Assembly: GCF_030056815.1 (NCBI RefSeq)
Contig: NZ_JASHKR010000024.1
Location: 1 to 64,000, forward strand
Length of the DNA stretch: 64,000 bases
Reading direction: 5' to 3'
DNA from: Rhodococcus sp. IEGM 1379
GTDB taxonomy: Bacteria; Actinomycetota; Actinomycetes; Mycobacteriales; Mycobacteriaceae
Below the pieces are notes generated by a model that saw nothing but the letters and a program-made list of their open reading frames with translations, was not told the DNA's origin and made no database searches. Positions 7,225 to 16,388 of the stretch are shown here, one piece after another (position 1 is the stretch's first letter; every line of letters starts with the position of its first letter). A program made the translations under genes and the position numbers.

Positions 7225-8736
7225 CTAACGGCCGGCAGACCGTCCGACTCGACGCGATAGGTCACGCGCCACCAGCAGTCGAAGTATGCGGGCAACCAAT
7301 CCGACACGTCGAGGTGAATACGGGAACCACATAACCTCGGCCTTGGCCAAGGGAATGCGCGGCGTCGTGACGGCCTGCTGACGGCAGTACTTGCGCATTC
7401 CTGCTGCACCGCCGAGTCGCGCCCCGATACCGGACGATTTCCACCCACCGTGCGGCAGACCGAAGCAGAACAGATTGACGTACGCGTCGTTGATGTTGAC
7501 GGCACCAGCTTCGAGTCGTCGCGCGATACGCGCACCGCGTGCCTCATCTCGCGTCCACACTGTGGCTGAGAGGCCGTATTCGCTGTCATTCGCCCATCGA
7601 ATTGCTTCGTCAGCATCACGGACCTTCATGACGGGAATGGTTGGACCGAATGTCTCTTCCGTCATGCAGATCATCGTGTGGTCGACGCCGGTGAGTACGG
7701 TCGGTTCAAAGAAGGCTCCCCCATCGACCAGATTGCCACCGGCCACGACCTTCGCTCCGCGTGCGACTGCATCTTTCACATGAGTACGAACGATCTCGGC
7801 CTGCGCGGGTGTCGCCATGGCACCCACGTCGATATCGGACGGCCTCGTCTCGGCACCCTGCCGAAGTGCCCCAACCTTTTCGGTCAGCAGTCCCACAAAT
7901 CGATCGTGCACCGACGCCTCGACGTATACCCGTTCCACAGAGATGCAGGCCTGCCCAGAGTTCATCAACGCTGCCCACGCGATTCCGTTGGCCGCACGCT
8001 CGAGATCAGCGTCTGCGAGCACGAGGGCCGGATCCTTGCCTCCCAATTCGACGCAACACGGGATCAGCCGTTCCCCCGCTCGGGCTGCGATCAGCCGACC
8101 AGTGCGAGTGGATCCGGTGAACTGAACGATGTCTACGTTGTCCACCACAGCCGCACCTGTGCCGCCGAGCCCGGTGACCACGGCCAGTACTGGCGGGGCA
8201 TCGATCTCGCGCCATCCACGCAGTAGTTCGAGTGCCGAGAGTGGTGTTGATTCAGACGGTTTCACCAACACCGCGCACCCTGCCAGCAGCGCCGGCACCG
8301 CGTCCATCCCCGGGATCAGAAGGGGGAAGTTCCACGGCGTGATCACTCCGACAACCGGATGTGGGCGGTAGATTTTGGTCAGCTTCTTCGAGGCGGTCAA
8401 CAATCCAGCCGGCCGAATGCTCTCCTCTGCCAGAATCTTCGGTGCCCGCTCGGCGTAGTAGTTGATCCCGTCGCAGATCACCATGATCTCGAGAGCCGCC
8501 TCGGTCCGAGGCTTTCCCGTCTCGGAACACAGCACATCAATCAGGTGGGATTCATTGTCGAGCAACCAGTCTCGAAACTTACGAAGCCATTCTCCGCGCC
8601 CCTTCGGCCCCAATGCTTCCCAGGCCGGCTGTTCTGCGCGCAACTTCGCCGATGCAACGGATACCTCTTCCGGCGTTTGAACGGAAATGGTTCCGACCAC
8701 TGCTCGGGTCGCGGGGTTGGTGACGTCGATGCTCAC
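7225..8736 (-). CDS. NAD(P)-dependent aldehyde dehydrogenase (succinate-semialdehyde type)
   Basis: The 503-residue protein is an ALDH-superfamily enzyme. The catalytic Glu lies in VELGGKDP and the nucleophilic Cys in NSGQACISVERVYV, with NFPLLIPGMDAVPALLAGCAV for cofactor binding. It most resembles GabD2-type succinic-semialdehyde dehydrogenases, including a C-terminal tail of about 40 residues beyond the catalytic domain. GTG at 8736 is chosen because AAGGAG precedes it; the longer frame upstream lacks homology. In this operon it probably oxidises the aldehyde released by the neighbouring dioxygenase, so the true substrate may not be succinic semialdehyde. Confidence 0.88.
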   Translation of the reverse strand: MSIDVTNPATRAVVGTISVQTPEEVSVASAKLRAEQPAWEALGPKGRGEWLRKFRDWLLDNESHLIDVLCSETGKPRTEAALEIMVICDGINYYAERAPKILAEESIRPAGLLTASKKLTKIYRPHPVVGVITPWNFPLLIPGMDAVPALLAGCAVLVKPSESTPLSALELLRGWREIDAPPVLAVVTGLGGTGAAVVDNVDIVQFTGSTRTGRLIAARAGERLIPCCVELGGKDPALVLADADLERAANGIAWAALMNSGQACISVERVYVEASVHDRFVGLLTEKVGALRQGAETRPSDIDVGAMATPAQAEIVRTHVKDAVARGAKVVAGGNLVDGGAFFEPTVLTGVDHTMICMTEETFGPTIPVMKVRDADEAIRWANDSEYGLSATVWTRDEARGARIARRLEAGAVNINDAYVNLFCFGLPHGGWKSSGIGARLGGAAGMRKYCRQQAVTTPRIPLAKAEVMWFPYSPRRVGLVARILRLLVARDLSRRVGRSAGR

Positions 8737-8761
8737 TCGTTGCTCCTTGTTTCGAATTACG

Positions 8762-10132
8762 TTATCGGGCCGACGAGTTGGCGAGCACGGGCTTACGAAG
8801 CCGAGCCGCATCGCGCGCCGGCCGGATCAGCACAGCTCCGAGGGCTGCCGCACCAATGCACAGGAGTGCCAGCACCTTGAATCCGCTGGAGTATCCGCCG
8901 AGCGCGGTCTCCGACGCTTCCACGAAGTTACCCATCACAGCCGGTGCGAGCAGGCCGGCCATAGTTGCGAGCGCAACGCAGGTACCCAATACTCCACCAC
9001 GTTGACGAACCGGCGAAATCTCTTCGGCGAGAGTCACAATGATCGCTACAACGCCACCGGGCGCGGCGAGTCCCATCATAAGCAGAACGATACTGACATT
9101 CGACGACGACGCGAATGCGCCTAGCAGTGTCAAGATTCCACCTGCTAAAACCATTGCAACACTGAGCATTCCCCGGGACCAGGTTGTACTCACGCCACGA
9201 AGCGTCAGGCGCTGCGAGACGATTCCGGTACCGAGCACCAGCACACCGGCAACGGCCCAGTAGATGGCCACCACGTTTCCAGCCGCTGTCGCCGACAGCC
9301 CGTGGCCGTCCTGCAAGAACTGCGGAACCCAGGTGACAGCGAGTGCGACACCGAAATACGCCGCAAAGCCGAGAAGGATGCTGCCAACGAAAGTGCCGGA
9401 GAAGAAGATCCGCCGATAAGGGACAGGCTGTTCCAGTACTTCCATCGACGGTGGAGCATCTGCGGTAGTAGCGTTGACATCCGCGACTTCCGGAGCTTGC
9501 GCACCTGCCCCGTACGGGCCTTCTGTGCGAACAAACGTCATCCAGACAACACACCAGAGAACCCCGAGCACTGCCATGAGAGCAAAAGCGTGACGCCACC
9601 CGATGTTCTGAATCACCCAGGTCAACCCAGGCGCAGCGATGAGCGTGCCGACGCTGCTTCCCAACAGCAAGACGCTACTCGGAAGCTGCCTCATGTCGGA
9701 CGGGAACCATTTGAACATCGAATGGTTCGACAGGCCGTACGCAGGACCTTCCGAGGCTCCGAGCGCAATACGCGAAATCACCAGGACAACTATCGAAGTG
9801 GTCCACAGCATCGGCACCAGCGATAGCGACCACACCACCGCAAGGCCGAACAACAACCACCGGGTGGGGAACCTGTTGGCCAAGAAGCCGACCAGAATTC
9901 CCGACACACTGAACAGCAGGAAGAAGCTACTCGCAACCATTCCGTATTCGGACGCGTCGAGGTCGAACGTCGCACTGATCTGCTTCGACGCCAGCCCGAG
10001 AAGCGCCTTGTCACCGAAGTTGATAACAATGAACACGAACAGCAAGCCGGTCACCAGCCACGCTCGACGTGTGGAGTGAACTGGCGTTAAGGAATCGGAA
10101 CGGACGTACGCCTTCACCTCGTCTAGGGACAA
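8762..10132 (-). CDS. MFS transporter, anion:cation symporter type
   Basis: A 456-residue major facilitator with about 12 membrane helices. Its N-terminal half carries NFGDKALLGLASKQISATFDLDASEYGMVAS and SRIALGASEGPAYGLSNHSMFKWFP, typical of the ACS family (hexuronate, phthalate and other organic anion importers). A long acidic loop near residues 210-235 separates the two halves. The start is TTG (10130-10132), supported by AAGGAG seven bases upstream. It lies between the dioxygenase and aldehyde dehydrogenase genes and most likely imports the substrate of that pathway. Confidence 0.88.
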   Translation of the reverse strand: MSLDEVKAYVRSDSLTPVHSTRRAWLVTGLLFVFIVINFGDKALLGLASKQISATFDLDASEYGMVASSFFLLFSVSGILVGFLANRFPTRWLLFGLAVVWSLSLVPMLWTTSIVVLVISRIALGASEGPAYGLSNHSMFKWFPSDMRQLPSSVLLLGSSVGTLIAAPGLTWVIQNIGWRHAFALMAVLGVLWCVVWMTFVRTEGPYGAGAQAPEVADVNATTADAPPSMEVLEQPVPYRRIFFSGTFVGSILLGFAAYFGVALAVTWVPQFLQDGHGLSATAAGNVVAIYWAVAGVLVLGTGIVSQRLTLRGVSTTWSRGMLSVAMVLAGGILTLLGAFASSSNVSIVLLMMGLAAPGGVVAIIVTLAEEISPVRQRGGVLGTCVALATMAGLLAPAVMGNFVEASETALGGYSSGFKVLALLCIGAAALGAVLIRPARDAARLRKPVLANSSAR

Positions 10133-10157
10133 CGTAATTCTCCTTGCAATTTCGACT

Positions 10158-11108
10158 TCAGCCTGAGATACCGACGGGGCGCTCGCCGACGATAGAAATG
10201 CGATCCATCACGCGTCTGGCCGGAAAGTAATCACTGGACGCGTAGTGCTGGCACGTGCGGTTGTCCCAGAACGCAACGGTGTTTGGCTGCCAACGGAGTC
10301 GGAACTGAAACTCGGGACGCTGAACGTGACGGAAGAGCATCGTCAGCAGTTCATCTGACTCCGCTTCCGATACTCCCAGGATCCGAGTTGTGAAGCCGCT
10401 GTTGACAAACAAAACACGTCGGCCCGTCTCCGGGATCACCCGCACCACTGGGTGATGAACGGGCTGGAACTGCGGCCGGAGCATGTCGGTATTTTCCTTC
10501 GGCATGAAACGTCCGAACGAATCCATCCAATCATGTTCAGCCACAAGAGGATCGATCCGATCCCTGATATTTTGCGGCAGGAGATCATAAGCAGCAGCCA
10601 TGTCTGCCCACGACGTGTCCCCGCCTAGCGACGGAACCTCGACCGCACGCAGAACCGCCGCGTGAGACGGATGGGTATGCCAGGTCACGTCGTTGTGCCA
10701 GGTGTTCTCGACACCGCCGGTCATGCCGTCTTTCGCAAGAGTCGCGACGTCAGCCTCGCTCTGGCCGGGCTGCGCGTACTTGAAGAATGGATGCTGCTCG
10801 AGCTCCCCCCACAGTTGCGCAAACTCGCGATGATCACTGCGTTCGATGTCCTGATCCCGGAAGTACAGCACCTTCCACTCGAGAAGTGCGTGCTGTAATT
10901 CTGCGATCGCATCGCCGGAAATGCTGCCCGACAAACGAATTCCGGAAACCTTCGCACCGATGGTCGGGGTCACCGGATCAATCGAAAAGCACTTGTACTC
11001 CATGCTTTCGAATGCAGTTGGCGTCCGCTGCGCGACGAGCGGCCCGACCACCGCGAGCGGATCCGTATTCTTGGGAGCAATTTCTGCAGTGGGGAAGAAT
11101 GTTGTCAT
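10158..11108 (-). CDS. TauD/TfdA/AtsK family 2-oxoglutarate-dependent dioxygenase
   Basis: A 316-residue non-heme iron dioxygenase. The iron triad is visible as H138 and D140 (in WHNDVTWH) and H288 (in CQHYASSDY), with an Arg at 298/299 to bind 2-oxoglutarate. The family hydroxylates a carbon next to sulfonate, sulfate or ether oxygen so that the product falls apart to an aldehyde: taurine (TauD), alkyl sulfates (AtsK) or phenoxyacetates (TfdA). An MFS importer and an aldehyde dehydrogenase follow in the same direction, which fits such chemistry. Its promoter carries a palindrome shared with the TetR gene at 22.8 kb. Confidence 0.9.
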   Translation of the reverse strand: MTTFFPTAEIAPKNTDPLAVVGPLVAQRTPTAFESMEYKCFSIDPVTPTIGAKVSGIRLSGSISGDAIAELQHALLEWKVLYFRDQDIERSDHREFAQLWGELEQHPFFKYAQPGQSEADVATLAKDGMTGGVENTWHNDVTWHTHPSHAAVLRAVEVPSLGGDTSWADMAAAYDLLPQNIRDRIDPLVAEHDWMDSFGRFMPKENTDMLRPQFQPVHHPVVRVIPETGRRVLFVNSGFTTRILGVSEAESDELLTMLFRHVQRPEFQFRLRWQPNTVAFWDNRTCQHYASSDYFPARRVMDRISIVGERPVGISG

Positions 11109-11172
11109 GTCAGACGTCCTAGATTGCGTCGAGTTGCCACTGAAGTATCGTGGCCTGAATCACATTCCCCAC

Positions 11173-11200
11173 ATTAAGACTGCGGCATTAATATGTCAAT
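11173..11200. promoter_or_regulatory. TetR operator candidate, copy 1
   Basis: ATTAAGACTGCGGCATTAAT (11173-11192) is an imperfect palindrome, followed by ATGTCAAT. A near-identical block occurs at 22824-22851, just before a TetR gene. It lies 65 bases upstream of the dioxygenase start, in the promoter zone. Two such long matches in one window are unlikely by chance, so I infer a shared operator. Confidence 0.7.
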
Positions 11201-11234
11201 ACCTTTGAGTACCTGAGTATTCCAATCCTTCAAC

Positions 11235-12341
11235 TCAGAATCGGATCAGGCCACGCAGGTTGATGCCGGCGTACATGTCCGCGTAGCCCTGGTTGATGTC
11301 CTCGAGCCGGTATTCGGTGGTGATGAGTTCGTCGAGCTTGAGTTGGCCTAGGTTGTACAGCTCCAGCAATTGTGGAATGTCCAACTGCGGACTGGACGAA
11401 CCGAACAGCGAACCCTTGATCGACTTCTCGTAGGTAGTGAGCTCTTGCATCGACGCCGAGATCGTCATTTCCTCGGGTTTGCCGACGGCGGTAACGACCA
11501 CGCGCCCGCCCCTGCCCACCAGGGACAGCCCCTCGAGGACCTGATCCGGAAGCGCAACGTCGGTGGTGATCATGCAGGCGTCCGCGAGCCGTCCGCGAGT
11601 GAGCTCCGAGACGACAGGCCAAGCCTCGTCAACGCTGGCAAACGCGTGGGTCGCACCGAGCTCGAGCGCCTTCTCGCGCTTGAACGCCACGGGGTCAATG
11701 GCGAAGACGTAGCGGCAACCAGCAATCTTGGCGCCCTGAACAGCGTTGATCCCGATGCCACCTACGCCCATGATCACCGCGGCGTCGCCGGCTCGCAGCT
11801 CTCCGGTGCGGACGGAGGAGCCGTAGCCCGTGGTCACACCGCAGCCGACCAAAGCGGCCTTGTCCAAAGGAATGCCGTCGTCGATCTTCACAACACTGGC
11901 GACGGGGACCACCGTGTACTCGCTGAACGTGCCGAGCATCGACACCTGGCCCAGATCCTCGCCACGACCGTGGAACCGGTACGTGCCGTCCAACTGCGGG
12001 CCGAGCATGATCGCCCCTCCCAGATCACACAGGTTCATCATCCCCTTGGCGCAGTAGGTGCATCGCCCGCAGGACGGAATGAAGGACAGCACAACATGAT
12101 CGCCCACCTCGACTTCGGTCACACCCGGCCCGATCTGGTGCACGATGCCTGCGCCCTCATGACCGCCCACCACCGGGAATGGGATCGGCAGATCACCGGT
12201 GACGAAGTGCTCGTCCGAGTGACAGAGCCCGGCCGCAGCCATCTTGACCATCACCTCGCCGGCCTTAGGATCGTCGAGCTCGTACTCGTCGATCTCCCAC
12301 TTCTCACCGATGCCCCACAACACGGCAGCCTTGGTCTTCAT
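11235..12341 (-). CDS. NDMA-type zinc alcohol dehydrogenase
   Basis: A 368-residue medium-chain dehydrogenase. It has the catalytic zinc Cys in GLCHSDEH, GGHEGAGIVHQIG, a structural zinc cluster (CGRCTYCAKGMMNLC) and the Rossmann motif GVGGIGINAVQGAK. The whole resembles actinobacterial NDMA-dependent alcohol dehydrogenases, which hold the cofactor tightly and oxidise alcohols. ATG 12341 has AAGGAG upstream; the longer frame has no homology. It follows the SCP2 gene by 37 bases and probably closes the long beta-oxidation operon, converting an alcohol to the aldehyde. Confidence 0.88.
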   Translation of the reverse strand: MKTKAAVLWGIGEKWEIDEYELDDPKAGEVMVKMAAAGLCHSDEHFVTGDLPIPFPVVGGHEGAGIVHQIGPGVTEVEVGDHVVLSFIPSCGRCTYCAKGMMNLCDLGGAIMLGPQLDGTYRFHGRGEDLGQVSMLGTFSEYTVVPVASVVKIDDGIPLDKAALVGCGVTTGYGSSVRTGELRAGDAAVIMGVGGIGINAVQGAKIAGCRYVFAIDPVAFKREKALELGATHAFASVDEAWPVVSELTRGRLADACMITTDVALPDQVLEGLSLVGRGGRVVVTAVGKPEEMTISASMQELTTYEKSIKGSLFGSSSPQLDIPQLLELYNLGQLKLDELITTEYRLEDINQGYADMYAGINLRGLIRF

Positions 12342-12378
12342 CGCATTCTCCTTAAGAATTATTGTGGCAGTGGATGAT

Positions 12379-12789
12379 TCAGCTACCGAGCAGGTCCGTG
12401 CGACCGTCGGCCTCGAGCATCTCTCGGTATGGTTCGAACAGTGACTTCGCGGCGGGCACCAGCTTGAGGATCTTTGCGACGGGACCCCTGGCGCGCACGC
12501 CACCCTTGGCCATCGCCATAGTCAGATTGAGCTTGCCGAGCCAAAACTTGTTGCCGTCATCGGCGCTCATGAAGAGTTCGACATTCGGCTTAGGTCCGAC
12601 GCCGACACCTGTGAAGACCTCGCCATTGGGGAAATCCACGGTGATAACAGCATCGGGATCGGAATAGTGCCCTCGCAGTATCACCCCTGACGCGGCGAAC
12701 TTCGGGCCTAACACCGGATCAGATGCGCCCTTGTTCATCAATTCGCCGACGTACTTGTACACGTCAGCCTCGTTCTTGAAGACACCCAT
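12379..12789 (-). CDS. SCP2 sterol-binding domain protein
   Basis: A 136-residue single-domain protein. It matches the SCP2 fold: an N-terminal helix, a strand pair around VILRGHYSDPDAVITVDF, a central FMSADDGNKFWLGKLNLTMAMAKG segment and a C-terminal helix with LVPAAKSLFEPYREML. SCP2 domains hold acyl chains or sterols in a hydrophobic tunnel. Here it probably presents a lipophilic alcohol or acyl-CoA to the adjacent dehydrogenase. It is the first gene after a 132-base gap containing the palindrome CCACTAGTGG, which may hold a promoter. Confidence 0.82.
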   Translation of the reverse strand: MGVFKNEADVYKYVGELMNKGASDPVLGPKFAASGVILRGHYSDPDAVITVDFPNGEVFTGVGVGPKPNVELFMSADDGNKFWLGKLNLTMAMAKGGVRARGPVAKILKLVPAAKSLFEPYREMLEADGRTDLLGS

Positions 12790-12921
12790 GTGTTCCCCTC
12801 CTCGGATCCGGTTCGCGATAACTCACCGACGCCTTCGAGTGTGTCCTGGCACACACTCCTGCCACTAGTGGCCAACGGCCAAGAATCGGCGGACAGTTGT
12901 GCGCCGAACACAACACCGGGT

Positions 12922-14163
12922 CTAAGGGAAGGCGCGGGCCCCGAACTCAGCGACACACCGCAATGCCAACTCCACCGGCGCACGCCGCTGATCGATCGGG
13001 TGCTTCAACAGCGCTTCGATCTGATTGAGCCGGTAACGCACCGTGTTCTTATGCACCGGAATGACTTTCGCGGCCCCCGCGATACCCCACACCAGCACGG
13101 CCAGGGCCGTCTCCCGGAGCCTCTCGGTAGCCGGATCGTCGCCGACCAGCGGCCCCAACTCCCGACAGACAAAATCCTTCATCGCCTCGACATCCGCGGA
13201 GAGCATGGTCACCAACTCCACCTCGGCGTAGCTGCTCACCTGTCTCGCGTGCCCCGCCAAGATGGCAAGCCGCGCCGCGGCCTCCGCCTGCCGATGACTG
13301 CGCCGAAAACCGTCTAGTCCCATCGCGGACATGCCTACGGCCACACGAACGCCGGTTGCAGCGCGCAGCGCAATCGACGTCGAGATCAACCCCGGATCGG
13401 GCTCACGATCCGTCGCACACCACACCCACAACCCGCGCTCACCCGATGACACCGCCAACGGTTCACCCGCACCGAGAATCGCCGCCAACGCATCGGCGAT
13501 CTCCGACAACCGCTCTGCAGCCTTCGGCACGTCCTCAACCCACAGCGTCATCGCCGTCTGTACCCGGTTCAACGAATAGCCCAGCACTTCATTGGCGTTC
13601 ACCACATCCACCGAATCACCGTGCAGAATCGACGCGACCAACTCACTCCGTCGCGCAGACATTCCGCCGAGCCACTTGCGGCGTTCCTCCACAATCACCG
13701 GACCGAGAACATCCACCGCACTGTCCAACCACTCGCTCGAGGCCGACCAGAGATGCACCAACACTTCCGATTTCAGCTCCGGGTCGTCGGCACTCCGTTC
13801 GACAGCATCCGCGAGATATCGATGCGTTGCACGAAGCCCAACCCGATACAACCGCAGCAGCATCTCTATCCCGAAGCCGCGATGCGCCAAAGTCCGCGCG
13901 AGCGCATACGCCGCTGAGGGCAACTCGATACTCTCGGATCCCAAGTTGACCAGCAATGCCCGCAGGTGCCCGCTCGTGCTCGCTTCGAGGTCACGGCGCA
14001 ACTCGACGTCCGACGCAAGTTCGGGTAACTCAGCTGCAATGGTGTCATCGATGTAATGGACCGCGGCGTCGAAAGCTACGGGCCCAGAAACCTGCTGAAC
14101 CCACCGCGACAACCAACCCGTCACAGCTTCGCTCGGGCCATCGGATGATTCACCCGCCATCAC
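12922..14163 (-). CDS. PucR/CdaR family transcriptional regulator
   Basis: The 413-residue protein has an N-terminal helical sensory region (1-180), a GGDEF-like middle segment, and the C-terminal PucR helix-turn-helix VHKNTVRYRLNQIEALLKHP near residue 380. Such regulators activate neighbouring catabolic genes in response to pathway metabolites, and this one is embedded among the hydrolase, SCP2 and alcohol dehydrogenase genes. It lies 14 bases downstream of the alpha/beta-hydrolase stop, so it is probably co-transcribed with the beta-oxidation genes. Confidence 0.85.
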   Translation of the reverse strand: MMAGESSDGPSEAVTGWLSRWVQQVSGPVAFDAAVHYIDDTIAAELPELASDVELRRDLEASTSGHLRALLVNLGSESIELPSAAYALARTLAHRGFGIEMLLRLYRVGLRATHRYLADAVERSADDPELKSEVLVHLWSASSEWLDSAVDVLGPVIVEERRKWLGGMSARRSELVASILHGDSVDVVNANEVLGYSLNRVQTAMTLWVEDVPKAAERLSEIADALAAILGAGEPLAVSSGERGLWVWCATDREPDPGLISTSIALRAATGVRVAVGMSAMGLDGFRRSHRQAEAAARLAILAGHARQVSSYAEVELVTMLSADVEAMKDFVCRELGPLVGDDPATERLRETALAVLVWGIAGAAKVIPVHKNTVRYRLNQIEALLKHPIDQRRAPVELALRCVAEFGARAFP

Positions 14164-14177
14164 GCCATCCTTACATT

Positions 14178-15062
14178 TCAGCTGCCGAGTTCGTCGAGGA
14201 ATCCGCTCACAGCCTGAACGAAAACCGCGTTGTCGTCACCGGCAACCATGTGCCCTGCGGCGGCAACCGCTACCGCCCGCGCAGGTGGAATCAACGCCAG
14301 CAATTCGTCGATGCCGTCAGCTCCGACGATGTCGGACTCTGCGCCATAGACCAGCAATGTCGGAACGGCAATGTGATTCGCAGCGGCAGTGAGACGATCG
14401 TGATTGTCCTGCGGCTTGTCGAGGTTGGCGCCCAGTCGGGTGAAAGCCGGATCCCAATGCCAGTAGAGTCGTCCGTCCGAACCCTCACGCACGTTCCTCC
14501 GCAAACCCTCGATATTCTTCGGGCGCGTCCGATGTGGTTGATACGCGGCCACCGCGTCGGCAGCCTCTTCCAGGTTGGCGAAACCGTTCGGCGAACCCCG
14601 CATGAAGTCGTGGATGCGGGCGAGGCCGTCGGGCCGAACCTTGGGGGTGATATCGACCAGAACGAGAGCACGGCATAGCCCCGGATACTCACCCTCCGCG
14701 ACCATGCCGGTCATTCCGCCCATCGACGCACCGAACAGCACCGGTCGCACTGTGCGGCCCTCGGTTGCACTGATCTGATCGATCACCAACCGCAGGTCCT
14801 GCGCCAAAGCATCAACGGTGTAATCGCCCTCCGCGTCCCAGGCGCTGTCTCCGTGACCGCGAGCATCGAGGGTGTAGACAACCCACCCTTCGTGCGCAAG
14901 AATCTTTGCGGCGCGGTCCCAGGAGTGCCTGGTCTGGCCGCCGCCGTGCAACATCAGAACAGTTCCACGGGTGTTGCCCGTCGACGCTGGCGACCATTTA
15001 TCCGCGGCGATCGGGCCGGCACCGCCGTCGAACTTCAACGATTCTGCAGTGAACTCAGTCAT
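14178..15062 (-). CDS. Alpha/beta-hydrolase (esterase/lipase-like)
   Basis: A 294-residue alpha/beta hydrolase. The oxyanion region is LMLHGGGQTRHSW, the nucleophile elbow is FGASMGGMTGM, the acidic residue lies near GAESDIVG and the His in AAGHMVAGDD. This triad fits serine hydrolases acting on esters or thioesters. ATG 15062 is nine bases from AAAGGG; ATG 15068 is too close to it. As part of the beta-oxidation operon it may release the pathway's acyl or alcohol moiety from an ester, or hydrolyse an acyl-CoA. Confidence 0.85.
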   Translation of the reverse strand: MTEFTAESLKFDGGAGPIAADKWSPASTGNTRGTVLMLHGGGQTRHSWDRAAKILAHEGWVVYTLDARGHGDSAWDAEGDYTVDALAQDLRLVIDQISATEGRTVRPVLFGASMGGMTGMVAEGEYPGLCRALVLVDITPKVRPDGLARIHDFMRGSPNGFANLEEAADAVAAYQPHRTRPKNIEGLRRNVREGSDGRLYWHWDPAFTRLGANLDKPQDNHDRLTAAANHIAVPTLLVYGAESDIVGADGIDELLALIPPARAVAVAAAGHMVAGDDNAVFVQAVSGFLDELGS

Positions 15063-15129
15063 CAGCATTTGCCCTTTACGTAGCGAAACAGGTGAACCGC
15101 GCAATTTTACGCGGTCCACCTGTACTTCC

Positions 15130-15588
15130 TTACTGCACTGCCGGTGAGCGCCGGTGCAGGAAAACAACTGCGATGGCGGTGAGCACAACTTCACCCGCAC
15201 CGTTCACCAGTTCGGCGGTCGAGGTGACTCGGCCACGACCACGATCATCAAGCGAGACCTCGGCAATGACCATCGATCCGGTGAGCACGTCGTTCGGTCG
15301 CACCGGGCGGACGAAGACAGCTTCCTGAATCTTCCGCCCGGCGATAGCCTTCCATCGTCCGTCGACGCGGAGCACCGTGAGCCGCTGATAAATCGCGAGA
15401 GTATGTAGACCGCTCGCAATGAGCCCGCCGAAACCATGACCTGCGGCGGCCTCGGAATCGATGTGGAACGGTTGCGGATCCCACATCGAAGCGAAGGAGA
15501 CGATTTCCTCTTCGGTCACTGTGTGGTGTCCGAACTCGTACTTCTCGCCGACAGTCAGGTCTTCGGCAAATACATCAGCACCCGACAT
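15130..15588 (-). CDS. MaoC-like hot-dog dehydratase
   Basis: A 152-residue protein with the R-hydratase signature: DPQPFHIDSEAAAGHGFGGLIASG around residues 37-60, which supplies the catalytic Asp/His pair, then a HIQEAVF/RPNDVL motif region. MaoC enzymes hydrate 2-enoyl-CoA to (R)-3-hydroxyacyl-CoA. It shares one base with the stop of the next dehydrogenase gene (TAATG), so the two are coupled. Operon membership with a second, crotonase-type hydratase suggests two rounds or two stereochemical routes. Confidence 0.87.
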   Translation of the reverse strand: MSGADVFAEDLTVGEKYEFGHHTVTEEEIVSFASMWDPQPFHIDSEAAAGHGFGGLIASGLHTLAIYQRLTVLRVDGRWKAIAGRKIQEAVFVRPVRPNDVLTGSMVIAEVSLDDRGRGRVTSTAELVNGAGEVVLTAIAVVFLHRRSPAVQ

Positions 15589-16346
15589 TATTTCGGGGGC
15601 ATCCGGACGGCACCGTCGAGACGGATGGTCTCGCCGTTGAGCATCGGGTTGACCACGATAGCCTCCACCAACTGACCGAATTCGCGAGGATCACCCAGGC
15701 GGTGCGGGTGCAGCGTCAGCGCCGTCAGCGCGGTCAGCGCCTGCTCCGGAAGTCCAGCCAGCAAAGGAGTTTTGAACAGACCGGGAGCAATCGTGTTGAC
15801 GCGGATCAGCAACGACGCCAGATCGCGTGCGATCGGCAATGTTGCCGCCATCACGGCGCCCTTGGATGCTGCGTAGGCAGCCTGCCCGATCTGACCGTCG
15901 AACGCAGCACCGGAAGACGTGTTGATGATGACGCCGCGCTCGCCGTCGACCGGTTCGTTTGTCGACATCGCGTACGCCGCGAGGCGGAGCACGTTGAAGG
16001 TGCCGATCAGGTTGACGTCGATGACCTTCTTGAATGCATCGAGGGGGAAGGGTCCCTTCTTGCTGACCGTCTTGATCCCGTTGCCGATGCCGGCGCAGTT
16101 GACGACGATGCGCAATGTGTTGTCGCCGTTCGCAATTTCGACGGCTTTGGTCACTGCTTCTTCGTCAGTGACGTCAGCAGGTACGAACTGAACTGCGTCA
16201 CCGAGTGCGGTGAGCCCATCGGTGTTGGCAGAGGGAAGGTCGATCGCGACCACGCGCGCACCAGCCTTCGCCAACGCCGTCACGGTTGTCAAACCGAGCC
16301 CTGATGCGCCACCCGTGACGAGCGCGCTGCTTCCTGAAATCTCCAT
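15588..16346 (-). CDS. SDR 3-hydroxyacyl-CoA dehydrogenase (HSD10-like)
   Basis: A 252-residue short-chain dehydrogenase. Its motifs are TGGASGLG (about 11-18), NCAGIG (about 88), a Ser in NTSSGAAFDGQIGQ and the catalytic YAASKGAV. The gap after NCAGIG filled by KTVSKKGPFPLDAF and the ending LNGETIRLDGAVRM are typical of type-2 3-hydroxyacyl-CoA dehydrogenases (HSD17B10 group), which also act on branched or steroid substrates. It probably performs the NAD-dependent third step of beta-oxidation in this operon. Confidence 0.87.
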   Translation of the reverse strand: MEISGSSALVTGGASGLGLTTVTALAKAGARVVAIDLPSANTDGLTALGDAVQFVPADVTDEEAVTKAVEIANGDNTLRIVVNCAGIGNGIKTVSKKGPFPLDAFKKVIDVNLIGTFNVLRLAAYAMSTNEPVDGERGVIINTSSGAAFDGQIGQAAYAASKGAVMAATLPIARDLASLLIRVNTIAPGLFKTPLLAGLPEQALTALTALTLHPHRLGDPREFGQLVEAIVVNPMLNGETIRLDGAVRMPPK

Positions 16347-16388
16347 GAAATCTACTCCTGGTATCGAAAGGTGTTATACGACAGCTCT

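Noticed and set aside
11370-12377. A 335-codon plus-strand frame across the alcohol dehydrogenase
   Set aside because: It is the complement of a conserved enzyme gene; composition is His/Arg/Asp-rich with no motif.
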